The notes below the pieces were generated by a model. It ran no database searches. It was not told the origin of the DNA and saw only the letters and a list, made by a program, of their open reading frames with translations. From Nitrospira sp. (GTDB taxonomy: Bacteria; Nitrospirota; Nitrospiria; Nitrospirales; Nitrospiraceae): a stretch of 32,987 nucleotides of DNA. Positions 9,009 to 16,041 of this stretch are shown piece by piece. The DNA is taken from NCBI GenBank assembly GCA_016788885.1, contig JAEURX010000058.1, forward strand, positions 1 through 32,987, read 5' to 3'. The translations under genes and the position numbers were made by a program. Each line of letters opens with the position of its first letter. Within the stretch, counting starts at the first letter, position 1.

Positions 9009-9734
9009 ATGCAGCTGCGAGTGGCGTCCTATAACATCCATCGGGCGATCGGGAACGATGGAGTGTACGAGCCAGGCCGGATTCTCCGCATATTGTGTGA
9101 GATGAATGCGGACATCGTCGCATTGCAGGAGATCGATCTCCTTGAGCCCGGTGATCTCCAGCTACTTCCGTGGCTGGCTGCACGGACATGCATGATGGCG
9201 ATCCCGGGTCCGGTTCGGTCACGCGGCCCCTGCGAGTATGGGAATGCCTTACTGACTCGATTCCCGGTGATGGCCGTGCGCCGATGGGATCTCTCCGTGG
9301 GGCTCCACGAAGCTCGTGGCGCGCTGGATGTGGATCTGCGCGTGCCCGGTCATTCGATGCAGGTGGTCACCACGCATCTGGGCTTGTGGCCGCGCGAACG
9401 CCCCGTGCAAACGGAGCGATTATTGAAATTGTTCGTGGCGAACCGACATGACGTGACCATTCTCATGGGGGATTTGAATGAATGGCAGGTGCGAGGAAAA
9501 GCGTTGCAGGGGTTGAGTCGCGTGTTCGGCGCGACATCCGCTCCAGCCACTTTCCCCGCACGATGTCCCTTGCTCCCACTGGATCGGATCTGGATGACTC
9601 CCGCTCGGGCACTCCACCGCGTGGCGGTGCATGACACGCCGCTCAGCCGTGTGGCGTCCGATCACCTGCCCATCAAAGCCGATATTTATTTGCTGCAGGG
9701 GTCGGCTCCAATGACTCGGTCACCGATGGTGTAA
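9009..9734 (+). CDS. Endonuclease/exonuclease/phosphatase (EEP) family protein
   Basis: 241 residues. EEP-fold motifs are visible: SYNIH near residue 8, ALQEID (metal-ligand Glu, about 40), TTHLGL (about 120), MGDLNEW (about 154) and a C-terminal SDHLPI (about 217). These proteins cleave phosphodiesters in DNA, RNA, inositol phosphates or lipids. No signal peptide is seen. Its position directly after the PLD-VTT gene, like YbhP next to ClsB, suggests a role in phospholipid metabolism rather than DNA repair (inference). The last 62 bases overlap the convergent small gene at 9673-9942. Confidence 0.88.
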   Translation: MQLRVASYNIHRAIGNDGVYEPGRILRILCEMNADIVALQEIDLLEPGDLQLLPWLAARTCMMAIPGPVRSRGPCEYGNALLTRFPVMAVRRWDLSVGLHEARGALDVDLRVPGHSMQVVTTHLGLWPRERPVQTERLLKLFVANRHDVTILMGDLNEWQVRGKALQGLSRVFGATSAPATFPARCPLLPLDRIWMTPARALHRVAVHDTPLSRVASDHLPIKADIYLLQGSAPMTRSPMV

Positions 9735-9942
9735 GCGCCACGGGGCTGTTCTCGCGCCGCGAAAACGTGTGTGAACAGCTCGGACAGTAGGCGTGAGTTA
9801 GGCGATACTCGCCGCTGTGAAGCCGGTGCCTCTCAAGATAGGCCGGCAGCGGCCCCCACTCGTGATCCACGTGTGCGGTTGAGGAATCATCCCGGACGTT
9901 GTTGCAGACACAACAGATGGCGATGAATCGTTCGGTGCTCAT
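9673..9942 (-). CDS. Small stand-alone zinc-site (CxxC...RDD...CPxC) protein
   Basis: 89 residues; the ATG at 9942 follows a GGGAGGG ribosome-binding site. Residues 7-60 read CCVCNNVRDD, a Trp-containing helix region, then HAYCPSCSHTF. This matches the layout of a C-terminal module found on many PAS and response-regulator proteins (CxxCKKIRDD...W...SHGxCPxC), here as an independent protein. Two CxxC pairs probably bind a metal. The gene converges on and overlaps the end of the EEP gene by 62 bases. It may be read through from the cupredoxin gene upstream, though a hairpin stands between them. Function unknown; a partner of sensor proteins is an inference. Confidence 0.75.
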   Translation of the reverse strand: MSTERFIAICCVCNNVRDDSSTAHVDHEWGPLPAYLERHRLHSGEYRLTHAYCPSCSHTFSRRENSPVALTPSVTESLEPTPAANKYRL

Positions 9943-10001
9943 CGTACGCCCTCCCGTCAGCCGTCGTTGGATGGGTGTTCCCACATGAACATCGGAGATC
10001 C

Positions 10002-10032
10002 CTCCCGCCGCCCACTCCGCCCACGGCGGGAG
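10002..10032 (-). terminator. Perfect 9-bp hairpin after the cupredoxin gene
   Basis: CTCCCGCCG (10002-10010) and CGGCGGGAG (10024-10032) pair perfectly around a 13-nt loop, 18 bases after the cupredoxin stop. No U-run follows, so it may terminate, protect the 3' end or attenuate transcription into the next gene. Confidence 0.5.
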
Positions 10033-10050
10033 CTGTAGCCCTGTCGAGAC

Positions 10051-10488
10051 TTACTGCACGGTCACTGAGCCGTGGCTATTAGCCAAGTTGCGTGTGGCAT
10101 CGGATGACGCCTGTACTGAATATTTGAATGTGCCGATTCGCGTAAAGCAGAGACCAGCCGTTTCGTTGCTGGCCAGTGTGGTGCTGTTGTCGAATCCCAT
10201 GCCCATGGACTTGGAAAATCCATTCCGACAGGACACGGCGTGAGCCTGGGCCTGATCGATGGTGATCGTCACGGTATCCTGCCGCTGATTGATCCACCGG
10301 ATTTCGTCGCCTGCTCGAACGGTGAGCGCCTCGGGGTGAATGGTCTCGTTGATGACGATATTCCTGACCATCCCGGTCTTCGTGCCGACTTCGGTTTCTG
10401 CGGTCGTATGTGTCGCCGTAGGGGAATGAGAGCAGGCGCTCAGAGAGAGCAAAGCCAGGGCTGCCGCTACATGTGCGATGGTTTTCAT
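10051..10488 (-). CDS. Cupredoxin-like lipoprotein
   Basis: 145 residues. The ATG at 10488 is preceded by GGGAGG. A lipoprotein signal ends in LSAC (Cys19). The mature part has the beta-sandwich pattern of plastocyanin-like domains (IHPEALTVRAGDEIRWINQ, then a C-terminal GLCFTRIGTFKYSV). In typical blue copper proteins the C-terminal loop supplies Cys, His and Met ligands; here the Cys is present but the His that normally follows the aromatic strand is absent, so classical type 1 copper binding is doubtful. It is probably anchored to a membrane facing the periplasm. It sits divergently from the 48-aa lipoprotein gene; palindromic site 5 lies between them but has a good -10 box only in the other direction. 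Confidence 0.8.
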   Translation of the reverse strand: MKTIAHVAAALALLSLSACSHSPTATHTTAETEVGTKTGMVRNIVINETIHPEALTVRAGDEIRWINQRQDTVTITIDQAQAHAVSCRNGFSKSMGMGFDNSTTLASNETAGLCFTRIGTFKYSVQASSDATRNLANSHGSVTVQ

Positions 10489-10579
10489 TGTGAGTCCTCC
10501 CAGCAAAAATGATGGTGCCCGATTTCCTCGTGAGCACGATGTGAGGGGTTCACCTTCTCACACTCGCAACGTCCCACAT

Positions 10580-10625
10580 ACTCGGGAGACCCCCAGTGGT
10601 TGTCGTGTGAGGACCTCGGTATTGC
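10580..10625 (+). promoter_or_regulatory. Palindromic activator-type promoter, site 5
   Basis: Operator ACTCGGGAGACCCCCAGT at 10580-10597 matches 10 of the 12 consensus arm positions. After 22 bp comes TATTGC (10620-10625) on the plus strand, reading toward the 48-aa lipoprotein at 10699. On the minus strand no convincing -10 is seen, though the site could still influence the cupredoxin gene. Confidence 0.5.
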
Positions 10626-10698
10626 TGAATCAAACGGCGTGGTTGACGCTTGATATGCCTGCTCAGGCTAGAGCGGTGCGCGAGGTCGTGAGGTGAAC

Positions 10699-10845
10699 AT
10701 GAGGCTGTTGGAACGGGGGCGAACTCGTTGCAATGCTGCCGGGGTGCTCCTGGCGGCCTGTCTCTTGAGCGGCTGTGCCCTGAACCTGACCTATACGCCT
10801 GCAGATTGGATCCTTGCGTGGCAGGTGGATCGGCACAGCGAGTAG
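10699..10845 (+). CDS. Small lipoprotein, 48 residues (DUF6279-like start)
   Basis: ATG at 10699 with a GAGGTG ribosome-binding site 4 bases upstream. The product has an Arg-rich N-terminus, a hydrophobic stretch and a lipobox LLSGC (Cys25), then LNLTYTPADWILAWQVDRHSE and a stop. The motif after the Cys resembles the opening of DUF6279 lipoproteins (YNxADWLLLWWID), which are normally several times longer, so this could be a naturally short form or a truncated gene. The promoter upstream (site 5), good ribosome-binding site and intact lipobox argue for expression. Confidence 0.6.
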   Translation: MRLLERGRTRCNAAGVLLAACLLSGCALNLTYTPADWILAWQVDRHSE

Positions 10846-11415
10846 TCACAAGATGATCGGCCTGGTCGTCTCCGCTCGCGAGGTCTCTCGAGAGTGGGTT
10901 GGGAGGAACAGACGCCGGGTCTCCACGCGACGTGTCTTCTTCCGCGGCAGAGCCGGCCTGTTCAATCGGGACGGGAAAAGACTTGCGTGTTCTTGAGGTT
11001 ACCATGGAGCAACAACCGCCATTTCTCTATGCGGTACCTCCCTGGATGCGTCAAGGCTGTCGGCCTGTGGGGGAGGCGATGGAGACGTCGCCGACCTGAT
11101 TCGGTGTGGGGGCATGAGAGCAAAACTCAAACTGGGGATAGTCCGAGTGGGCAGTGATGACGTCCTGGTGCATCATTGCCTCGAACTCGCGTGCCTGGGA
11201 GAAGATGTCTCGATCTCTCTGGGAAGGGACCGTCAGCTTCGGGTTGGTCAAGATTGAGACATTCGTCAAGCCGGAGCCTCTGACACCTGCGTCTGGTGGG
11301 AGAAGCTATCTTCTGCCGAACCGGGTCTCCCCCGCCTATCAGCGGCAGGCGCGGCGGAGCAGTCTCTGAATAGTGAAGGAGGGTTGCTCTGGAAGGCAAT
11401 AATCACAAGGATGTG
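10846..11415. other. Gene-poor stretch with decayed coding fragments
   Basis: About 570 bases between the small lipoprotein and treZ. No intact gene is supported. A short frame at 11004-11099 lacks a recognisable product, and 11205-11369 holds a Ku N-terminus remnant. No strong terminator or palindromic promoter site was found here. Confidence 0.5.
11205..11369 (+). pseudogene. Remnant of Ku (NHEJ) protein N-terminus
   Basis: From the ATG at 11205 the product begins MSRSLWEGTVSFGLVKI, which matches the opening of bacterial Ku (typically MARxLWxGxISFGLVNIPV), the DNA-end-binding protein of non-homologous end joining. After about 18 residues the similarity stops and the frame ends at 11369, against roughly 260-300 residues for a real Ku. 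A GGGAG sequence lies just before the ATG. The rest of Ku and any ligD partner are absent here, so this is a truncated remnant rather than a gene. Confidence 0.6.
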
Positions 11416-13314
11416 ATGCCGGAAGCCATTTCTAGGAGTGTCTCGAGGCCACCGCGTTGGCGTGGGATATCGCTGGGGGCCACCGTGGTGCCCGACGGCG
11501 TGCGCTTCTGTTGTTGGGCCCCGGAACGGACTCAGGTGGAAGTCCTGTTCGGTGCGGGGCCTACGTCCCATCCGATGACACAGGACCACAACGGGTATTG
11601 GTCTGCGGACGTGTTCGGCGCAAGGGCAGGAATGACCTACCGGTATCGGCTGGATGGAGGAGACGTCTATCCTGATCCCTGTTCCCGTTATCAGCCCAGT
11701 GGTCCCCACGGGCCGTCGCTGATCGTCGATCCTGCCGCCTATCGCTGGCAGGACGAAGAGTGGGTCGGTGTAACCATGCATGGTCAGGTGATCTATGAAC
11801 TTCACGTGGGCACGTTCACCCCGGAAGGCACCTTCGACGCCGCCGCCGCGCAAGTCGCGGCGTTGAAAGACCTCGGGATCACCGTCATTGAGGTGATGCC
11901 GGTGGCTGAATGTCCCGGTCGATGGAATTGGGGCTATGACGGGGTGGGGCTGTATGCGCCGTCCCACGTCTATGGCGACCCGGAAGCGTTCAAACGGTTC
12001 GTGGATACGGCGCATCGGCTGGGGCTCGGCGTCATTCTGGACGTGGTCTATAACCATCTGGGGCCGGACGGGAATTACCTGCCGGCATTCACGTCCTGCT
12101 ACTTCACCGATCGATATTCGAATGAGTGGGGCCAGGCCATGAACTTCGATGGGGCTGGTTCGCACGGTGTCCGCGACTTTGTCATCCAGAATGCCTGCTA
12201 TTGGGTAGATGAATTCCATCTCGACGGATTGCGCTTGGACGCTGTGCACGCCGTGCATGATGCCAGCCCGCGGCATGTGTTGGCGGAATTGTCTCTTGCG
12301 GCAAGGGCGGCCGCCGGCGAGAGAGCAATTATCTTGGTGGCAGAATGCGAGGCCCAATGGATCCATTCCATCCAGCCGATCGAGCAGGGCGGGTGGGGAT
12401 TGGACGCGGTCTGGAGCGAGGACTTTCACCATACGACCCGCGTGGCGGCGACCGGTCGCCGTGAAGGGTACTATTCCGACTACCTGGGTACACCACAGGA
12501 ACTTCTTTCCTGTGTGAAACGCTCGTTTCTCTTTCAAGGGCAGCGGGATCAGTGGCAGGGGAAATCCCGAGGGAGCGTGGTGGGACGGGAGCCGGCCAGC
12601 GGGTTTGTGTTTTTTCTCCAGAATCATGACCAGGTCGCCAATCAATTGCGCGGTGGTCGATTGCATGACAAGACAAGCCCGGGACTCGTCCGCGTCCTCA
12701 CGGCCTTCTTGCTTCTTTCCCCGCAGACTCCGCTCCTGTTTATGGGGCAAGAGTTCGGTGCCTCCTCGCCGTTTCTCTTTTTTGCCGATTTTCCGCCGGG
12801 TGAGTTGGCGCAGGCGATTCATCGAGGCAGGAAGGCGCTCTTAGCGCGATTTCTCAGCGCATCGTCCTTCGAGGCTCAGGCGAGCATTCCGGATCCTTGC
12901 GACCCGCGTGTCTTCGAGGATTCGAAGCTGGACTTGTCGGAGCGGGATCGCCACCGGCACGTCTATGTGCTGCATCGCGAGCTTCTCAGGCTACGGCGCG
13001 AAGATCCGGTGATTGCCCGGCAGGCCAGAGACCAACTCGATGGGGCGGTACTCGGACCGCATGCGTTTGTTGTCCGCTATGCGGGGAGCGACGGAGATGA
13101 CCGGCTGCTGCTCCTGAACCTCGGACCTGATTATGACTATCGGCCTGCGCCTGAGCCTCTGCTCGCGCCTCCGGTGGGGCGAAGGTGGTCGTTGTTCTGG
13201 TCCAGCGATGAACCTCGGTACGGAGGCCCCGGCGTCATCAGTCCTTTGAGCCCAGAGGGCTGGCGTCTCCCGGCCGAATCAGCCGTACTGTACCAGACCG
13301 AACCGGAAGGATAG
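11416..13314 (+). CDS. treZ: Malto-oligosyltrehalose trehalohydrolase
   Basis: About 632 residues, typical for TreZ (EC 3.2.1.141), a GH13 enzyme that releases trehalose from the reducing end of maltooligosyltrehalose. An N-terminal early-set domain (about 15-100, VRFCCWAPERTQVEVLF) precedes the TIM barrel. Catalytic features: DVVYNHLGPDGNYL, nucleophile Asp in DGLRLDAVHA (about 275), acid/base Glu in VAECEA (about 310) and transition-state Asp in QNHDQVAN (about 405). A frame start at GTG 11413 is possible, but the AAGGA box fits the ATG at 11416 better. The expected partner TreY is not adjacent; glgC lies 15 kb away. Remnants of other genes flank it on both sides. Confidence 0.93.
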   Translation: MPEAISRSVSRPPRWRGISLGATVVPDGVRFCCWAPERTQVEVLFGAGPTSHPMTQDHNGYWSADVFGARAGMTYRYRLDGGDVYPDPCSRYQPSGPHGPSLIVDPAAYRWQDEEWVGVTMHGQVIYELHVGTFTPEGTFDAAAAQVAALKDLGITVIEVMPVAECPGRWNWGYDGVGLYAPSHVYGDPEAFKRFVDTAHRLGLGVILDVVYNHLGPDGNYLPAFTSCYFTDRYSNEWGQAMNFDGAGSHGVRDFVIQNACYWVDEFHLDGLRLDAVHAVHDASPRHVLAELSLAARAAAGERAIILVAECEAQWIHSIQPIEQGGWGLDAVWSEDFHHTTRVAATGRREGYYSDYLGTPQELLSCVKRSFLFQGQRDQWQGKSRGSVVGREPASGFVFFLQNHDQVANQLRGGRLHDKTSPGLVRVLTAFLLLSPQTPLLFMGQEFGASSPFLFFADFPPGELAQAIHRGRKALLARFLSASSFEAQASIPDPCDPRVFEDSKLDLSERDRHRHVYVLHRELLRLRREDPVIARQARDQLDGAVLGPHAFVVRYAGSDGDDRLLLLNLGPDYDYRPAPEPLLAPPVGRRWSLFWSSDEPRYGGPGVISPLSPEGWRLPAESAVLYQTEPEG

Positions 13315-13374
13315 CGCGCCGCGGCTGTGAGGTACCCCAGCCAGGTTGTGACTATTGTTCCCGCAGGTGACTGT

Positions 13375-13399
13375 GCATAGGAGGAAATCCTCCTTATGC
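13375..13399. terminator. Hairpin downstream of treZ
   Basis: GGAGGA (13380-13385) pairs with TCCTCC (13388-13393), extended by GCATA/TATGC with one extra T; the loop is only two bases. No U-run follows. It is placed 60 bases after the treZ stop and could end its transcript. Confidence 0.4.
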
Positions 13400-13442
13400 G
13401 AGAATGGTTCGTGACGAACGGACTCGCGTAGATGATGCGTAA

Positions 13443-13660
13443 CCACCGACTCTGCGCACCAACCAATGGGCGGCACTTGCGGAGGAGGCGAAGCACTCAT
13501 TCAATGATCGGTTTTGGTCAGCGAAATGTGTGATGCCGAACCTCCCTATCATCCGCGGGCCTGTGTCGCACAGGCGTGGAGTGCGACCGAGGTGTTGCGA
13601 GCGTGGCAGAAGACACCCGGGTCGCCTCCTGACCTGCTACAGGGAAGCGTCACTTCGTAG
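13443..13660 (+). pseudogene. Collapsed remnant of a glycogen debranching enzyme
   Basis: Two pieces in different frames resemble amylo-alpha-1,6-glucosidase (GDE_C). From 13443 the frame reads NQWAALAEEAKHSFNDRFWS, like the family phrase W..LAE....SFN.RFW. From about 13544, shifted by one frame, it reads YHPRACVAQAWSATEVLRAW and ends at TAG 13660, like the C-terminal CxAQAWSxxExLRA segment. In an intact enzyme roughly 150-200 residues separate these, so a large deletion and a frameshift have joined them. Location just after treZ fits an old glycogen/trehalose gene cluster that has lost this member. Confidence 0.65.
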
Positions 13661-13695
13661 GCCCTGCGCGCGTCCTAGGGTGCATTGTGAGGCCA

Positions 13696-13741
13696 CCTGG
13701 GGGCAGCGCTAGTGTCTCAGGGATTGCTGGACTGGTATCAG
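13696..13741 (+). promoter_or_regulatory. Palindromic activator-type promoter, site 6
   Basis: Operator CCTGGGGGCAGCGCTAGT at 13696-13713 (9 of 12 arm positions), then 22 bp, then TATCAG (13736-13741). The predicted start near 13748 puts the hairpin at 13752-13770 at the very 5' end of the message for the zinc-ribbon gene. Confidence 0.5.
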
Positions 13742-13751
13742 TGAGCATGAC

Positions 13752-13770
13752 CGGTTGAACGTCTCAACCG
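13752..13770 (+). other. 5'-leader hairpin of the zinc-ribbon gene
   Basis: CGGTTGA (13752-13758) and TCAACCG (13764-13770) pair perfectly around a 5-nt loop. It ends 22 bases before the ATG and just ahead of the GAAGGGAG ribosome-binding site. It could stabilise the transcript or be an operator. Confidence 0.5.
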
Positions 13771-13792
13771 AGTAATCTGAAGGGAGCACGTC

Positions 13793-14074
13793 ATGCAGGC
13801 CACGATGACCATCGTTGTAAGCACGACCAACGGGGGCCCGACTCACCAATCGATGCCGTGCACGCGCTGCGGCGGCTGGATGGTGGACGAACGGTGCATG
13901 GATATCGGCGAAAGCCTGGGCGGCTATTGGTTCTGGGGGCAGCGGTGCATTCAATGCGGGGATATCGTCGATGAAGTGATCTTGCGCAATCGTCGCCTCC
14001 CGATTCCATCTTCGGTGCTGGGGGATGGCCTCCACCGTATGTCTGCGTCAGAAGCAATGGTTCATGCTGCCTGA
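13793..14074 (+). CDS. Small zinc-ribbon hypothetical protein
   Basis: 93 residues; ATG at 13793 after GAAGGGAG. Residues 22-27 (PCTRCGG) and 52-55 (CIQC) provide two CxxC knuckles separated by an acidic/aromatic stretch (YWFWGQRC), a treble-clef or zinc-ribbon layout. No signal peptide or membrane segment. The family was not named from sequence. It is monocistronic, with promoter site 6 and a leader hairpin upstream, and a large inverted repeat (14127-14205) downstream. Membership in the palindrome regulon suggests a stress-related role (inference). Confidence 0.75.
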   Translation: MQATMTIVVSTTNGGPTHQSMPCTRCGGWMVDERCMDIGESLGGYWFWGQRCIQCGDIVDEVILRNRRLPIPSSVLGDGLHRMSASEAMVHAA

Positions 14075-14126
14075 TCGTCAAGTGATGGGGGGGAGCGTTC
14101 GAAGATGAATACGGCAGCGGCGTGGA

Positions 14127-14205
14127 GCGCAGCAGCAGGAAGGTGCCGACCGAGTCGTGGGGGTGGAGGGCATCACCACGTGAACCAGGGCACCTTCCTG
14201 CGCGC
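14127..14205. repeat. 13-bp perfect inverted repeat with nested inner stem
   Basis: GCAGGAAGGTGCC (14135-14147) and GGCACCTTCCTGC (14189-14201) are exact reverse complements. Inside, after a symmetrical 8/8 unpaired loop, CGTGG (14156-14160) pairs with CCACG (14176-14180). Outside, GCGC at 14127-14130 can pair with GCGC at 14202-14205. It sits between convergent genes and may be a bidirectional terminator without U-runs or a small mobile or REP-like unit. Confidence 0.6.
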
Positions 14206-14292
14206 GATGGCAGGCGTGTCATTCTCCAACTGCGGTGAATGCGCGTCCGGCTGGAAGAGGTGTCCCATGTAGCGCTGCGCTTCGCCTTGCCG

Positions 14293-16041
14293 TCACACCA
14301 CTTCACGAATCTTGTTGGCCATAAGGGTTTTCATCAAGTCCCACCGGTCTTCCTGTCCCCGTGCCACCGCTTTGGCGAATTGCCACGCCTGCTCCATCGT
14401 GATCTTGCCGGGGAGCGGGGCCTCCATGGGATCGATGACTGCCTCCACCACAACGGGGCCGGGATGGGCAAAGGCCTGCCGATAGACATCGTGCAATTGA
14501 GCCGGATCATCCACGCTGAAGCCGGTGGCTCCGCAGGACCGAGCGCAGGCGGCGAAATCGATGGGCTGCAGTTCCACGCCGAACTGTGGATTGCCTTCGA
14601 AGGCGAGTTGTTCCCATTTGATCATGCCGAGCAGATTGTTCTTCAAGACGATGATCTTCACGGGCAGGGCATACTTGACCAGCGTCGCCAGCTCACTCAT
14701 CAACATGGAGAACCCCCCGTCGCCGGCGATACACACGATCTGTCGTCCCGGATGGGCGATGGCTGCGCCGAGGCTGTAGGGGAGTCCATTCGCCATGGTT
14801 GCGAGGGTGCCGGAGGCGGAAAACTCCATGTTCCCTTTCATGGCGATGTGGCGAGCCACCCATGTCGTGACCGTTCCGGTGTCGCAACAAATGATGGCGT
14901 CGTCCGTCAGAAATTCATTCAAGGCTCTCACCGCGACTTGCGGTTTCATGGGTACGTCGGTTCTGGTGCCTCGGGCCTCGATCAGGGTATTCCATTGAAC
15001 CATGCTGGCCTGGGTCTGCTCGAGAAAACGTCGGTCGGCATGCGGTCGAATCAGGGGCGACAGGGCACGGAGGACATCCCAGCAATGGCCCACCAATCCG
15101 ACCTCGACGGGATACCGCAAACCGATACGGCTCGCATCCAAATCGATCTGGATGGCTCGGGCCTGCCCGGGTTTGGGGTAGAACTCCAGATACGGAAAAC
15201 TGCTGCCGGCAATCAGCAAGGTGTCGCAGGCTTCGAGTGCTTCCTGGGAAGGGACGGTACCGAGCAGACCGATACCTCCCGTGGTCAAGGGATGGTCGTC
15301 CGGCACGACGCCTTTGCCTAACAGCGGTTTGACGATCGGTGCAGCCAGCGTTTCGGCCAGCTGTACGATCTCATCCCTGGCGCCCAGACAGCCACGTCCG
15401 GCGAGAATAGCGATCTTTGTGCCGTCATTCAGCACGGCGGCCGCTTTCTCCAGCAGCGTTTGTGATGGGAGCGGCAGCGGGTCGCTATAGAGGCCGCCGC
15501 TATGGCCGGGCACATTGGCCTTGGAGCCGTGCCCGTCGGCCGACCAGTCTTGTACGTCCTTCGGGATAGTGAGGTGTGCGACCGTGCGGCGGGAGATTGC
15601 CGCTTTGATGGCTTCATCCACCACGTTGCCGACATGGGCCGGTCCCATGACCCGCTCACTGTACGCGGCCACGTCACTGAACAGTTTGTCCAGATTCACA
15701 TCCTGTTGGTAATGTGTGCCGATGAGATCGTGAAACGTGTGCCCCGTGATCGCCAAGACCGGCTGGCCGTCGCACTTGGCATCGTATAACCCGTTCAAAA
15801 GATGGATGCCGCCCGGACCAGACGTGGCGAGGCAGACTCCCAATCGCCTGGTGAATTTGGCGTAGCCGCAGGCGGCGAGCGCTGCGGATTCTTCATGTCG
15901 CACCAGGACCAGCTTGATGCGGTCGCGCCGCGTGCGCAGGGCCTCGTAAATGCCGTTGATGCCATCCCCGGGAAGACTGAAGATCGTGTCCACCTTCCAA
16001 GCGAGCAGGCGATCGATCAAGAGATCCGCCACAGTCGTCAT
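14293..16041 (-). CDS. poxB: Thiamine-diphosphate pyruvate oxidase (PoxB-like)
   Basis: 582 residues, close to the 572 of E. coli PoxB, which oxidatively decarboxylates pyruvate to acetate and CO2 with electrons passed to quinone. Visible: catalytic Glu50 in VRHEESAA, the N-terminal pyrimidine-binding domain, the central FAD-type domain (ILAGRGCLGARDE; IDLDASRIGLRYPVEVGLVG) and the C-terminal diphosphate-binding GDGGFSMLMSELATL...NN motif. The frame extends upstream to 16452 but the ATG at 16041 is correct: it overlaps the stop of the upstream permease as ATGA and has an AAGGAG box. Acetolactate synthase or a related decarboxylase is the main alternative, but overall order favours pyruvate oxidase. 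Third gene of the yihY-like/permease/poxB operon. Confidence 0.88.
   Translation of the reverse strand: MTTVADLLIDRLLAWKVDTIFSLPGDGINGIYEALRTRRDRIKLVLVRHEESAALAACGYAKFTRRLGVCLATSGPGGIHLLNGLYDAKCDGQPVLAITGHTFHDLIGTHYQQDVNLDKLFSDVAAYSERVMGPAHVGNVVDEAIKAAISRRTVAHLTIPKDVQDWSADGHGSKANVPGHSGGLYSDPLPLPSQTLLEKAAAVLNDGTKIAILAGRGCLGARDEIVQLAETLAAPIVKPLLGKGVVPDDHPLTTGGIGLLGTVPSQEALEACDTLLIAGSSFPYLEFYPKPGQARAIQIDLDASRIGLRYPVEVGLVGHCWDVLRALSPLIRPHADRRFLEQTQASMVQWNTLIEARGTRTDVPMKPQVAVRALNEFLTDDAIICCDTGTVTTWVARHIAMKGNMEFSASGTLATMANGLPYSLGAAIAHPGRQIVCIAGDGGFSMLMSELATLVKYALPVKIIVLKNNLLGMIKWEQLAFEGNPQFGVELQPIDFAACARSCGATGFSVDDPAQLHDVYRQAFAHPGPVVVEAVIDPMEAPLPGKITMEQAWQFAKAVARGQEDRWDLMKTLMANKIREVV

Noticed and set aside
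11051-11269. 72-residue minus-strand frame upstream of treZ
   Set aside because: No domain or ribosome-binding site, and the opposite strand carries the Ku-like N-terminus.
11266-12822. 518-residue open frame on the minus strand
   Set aside because: It lies antisense to treZ, has no recognisable domain and mirrors the GC-rich codon pattern of the real gene.
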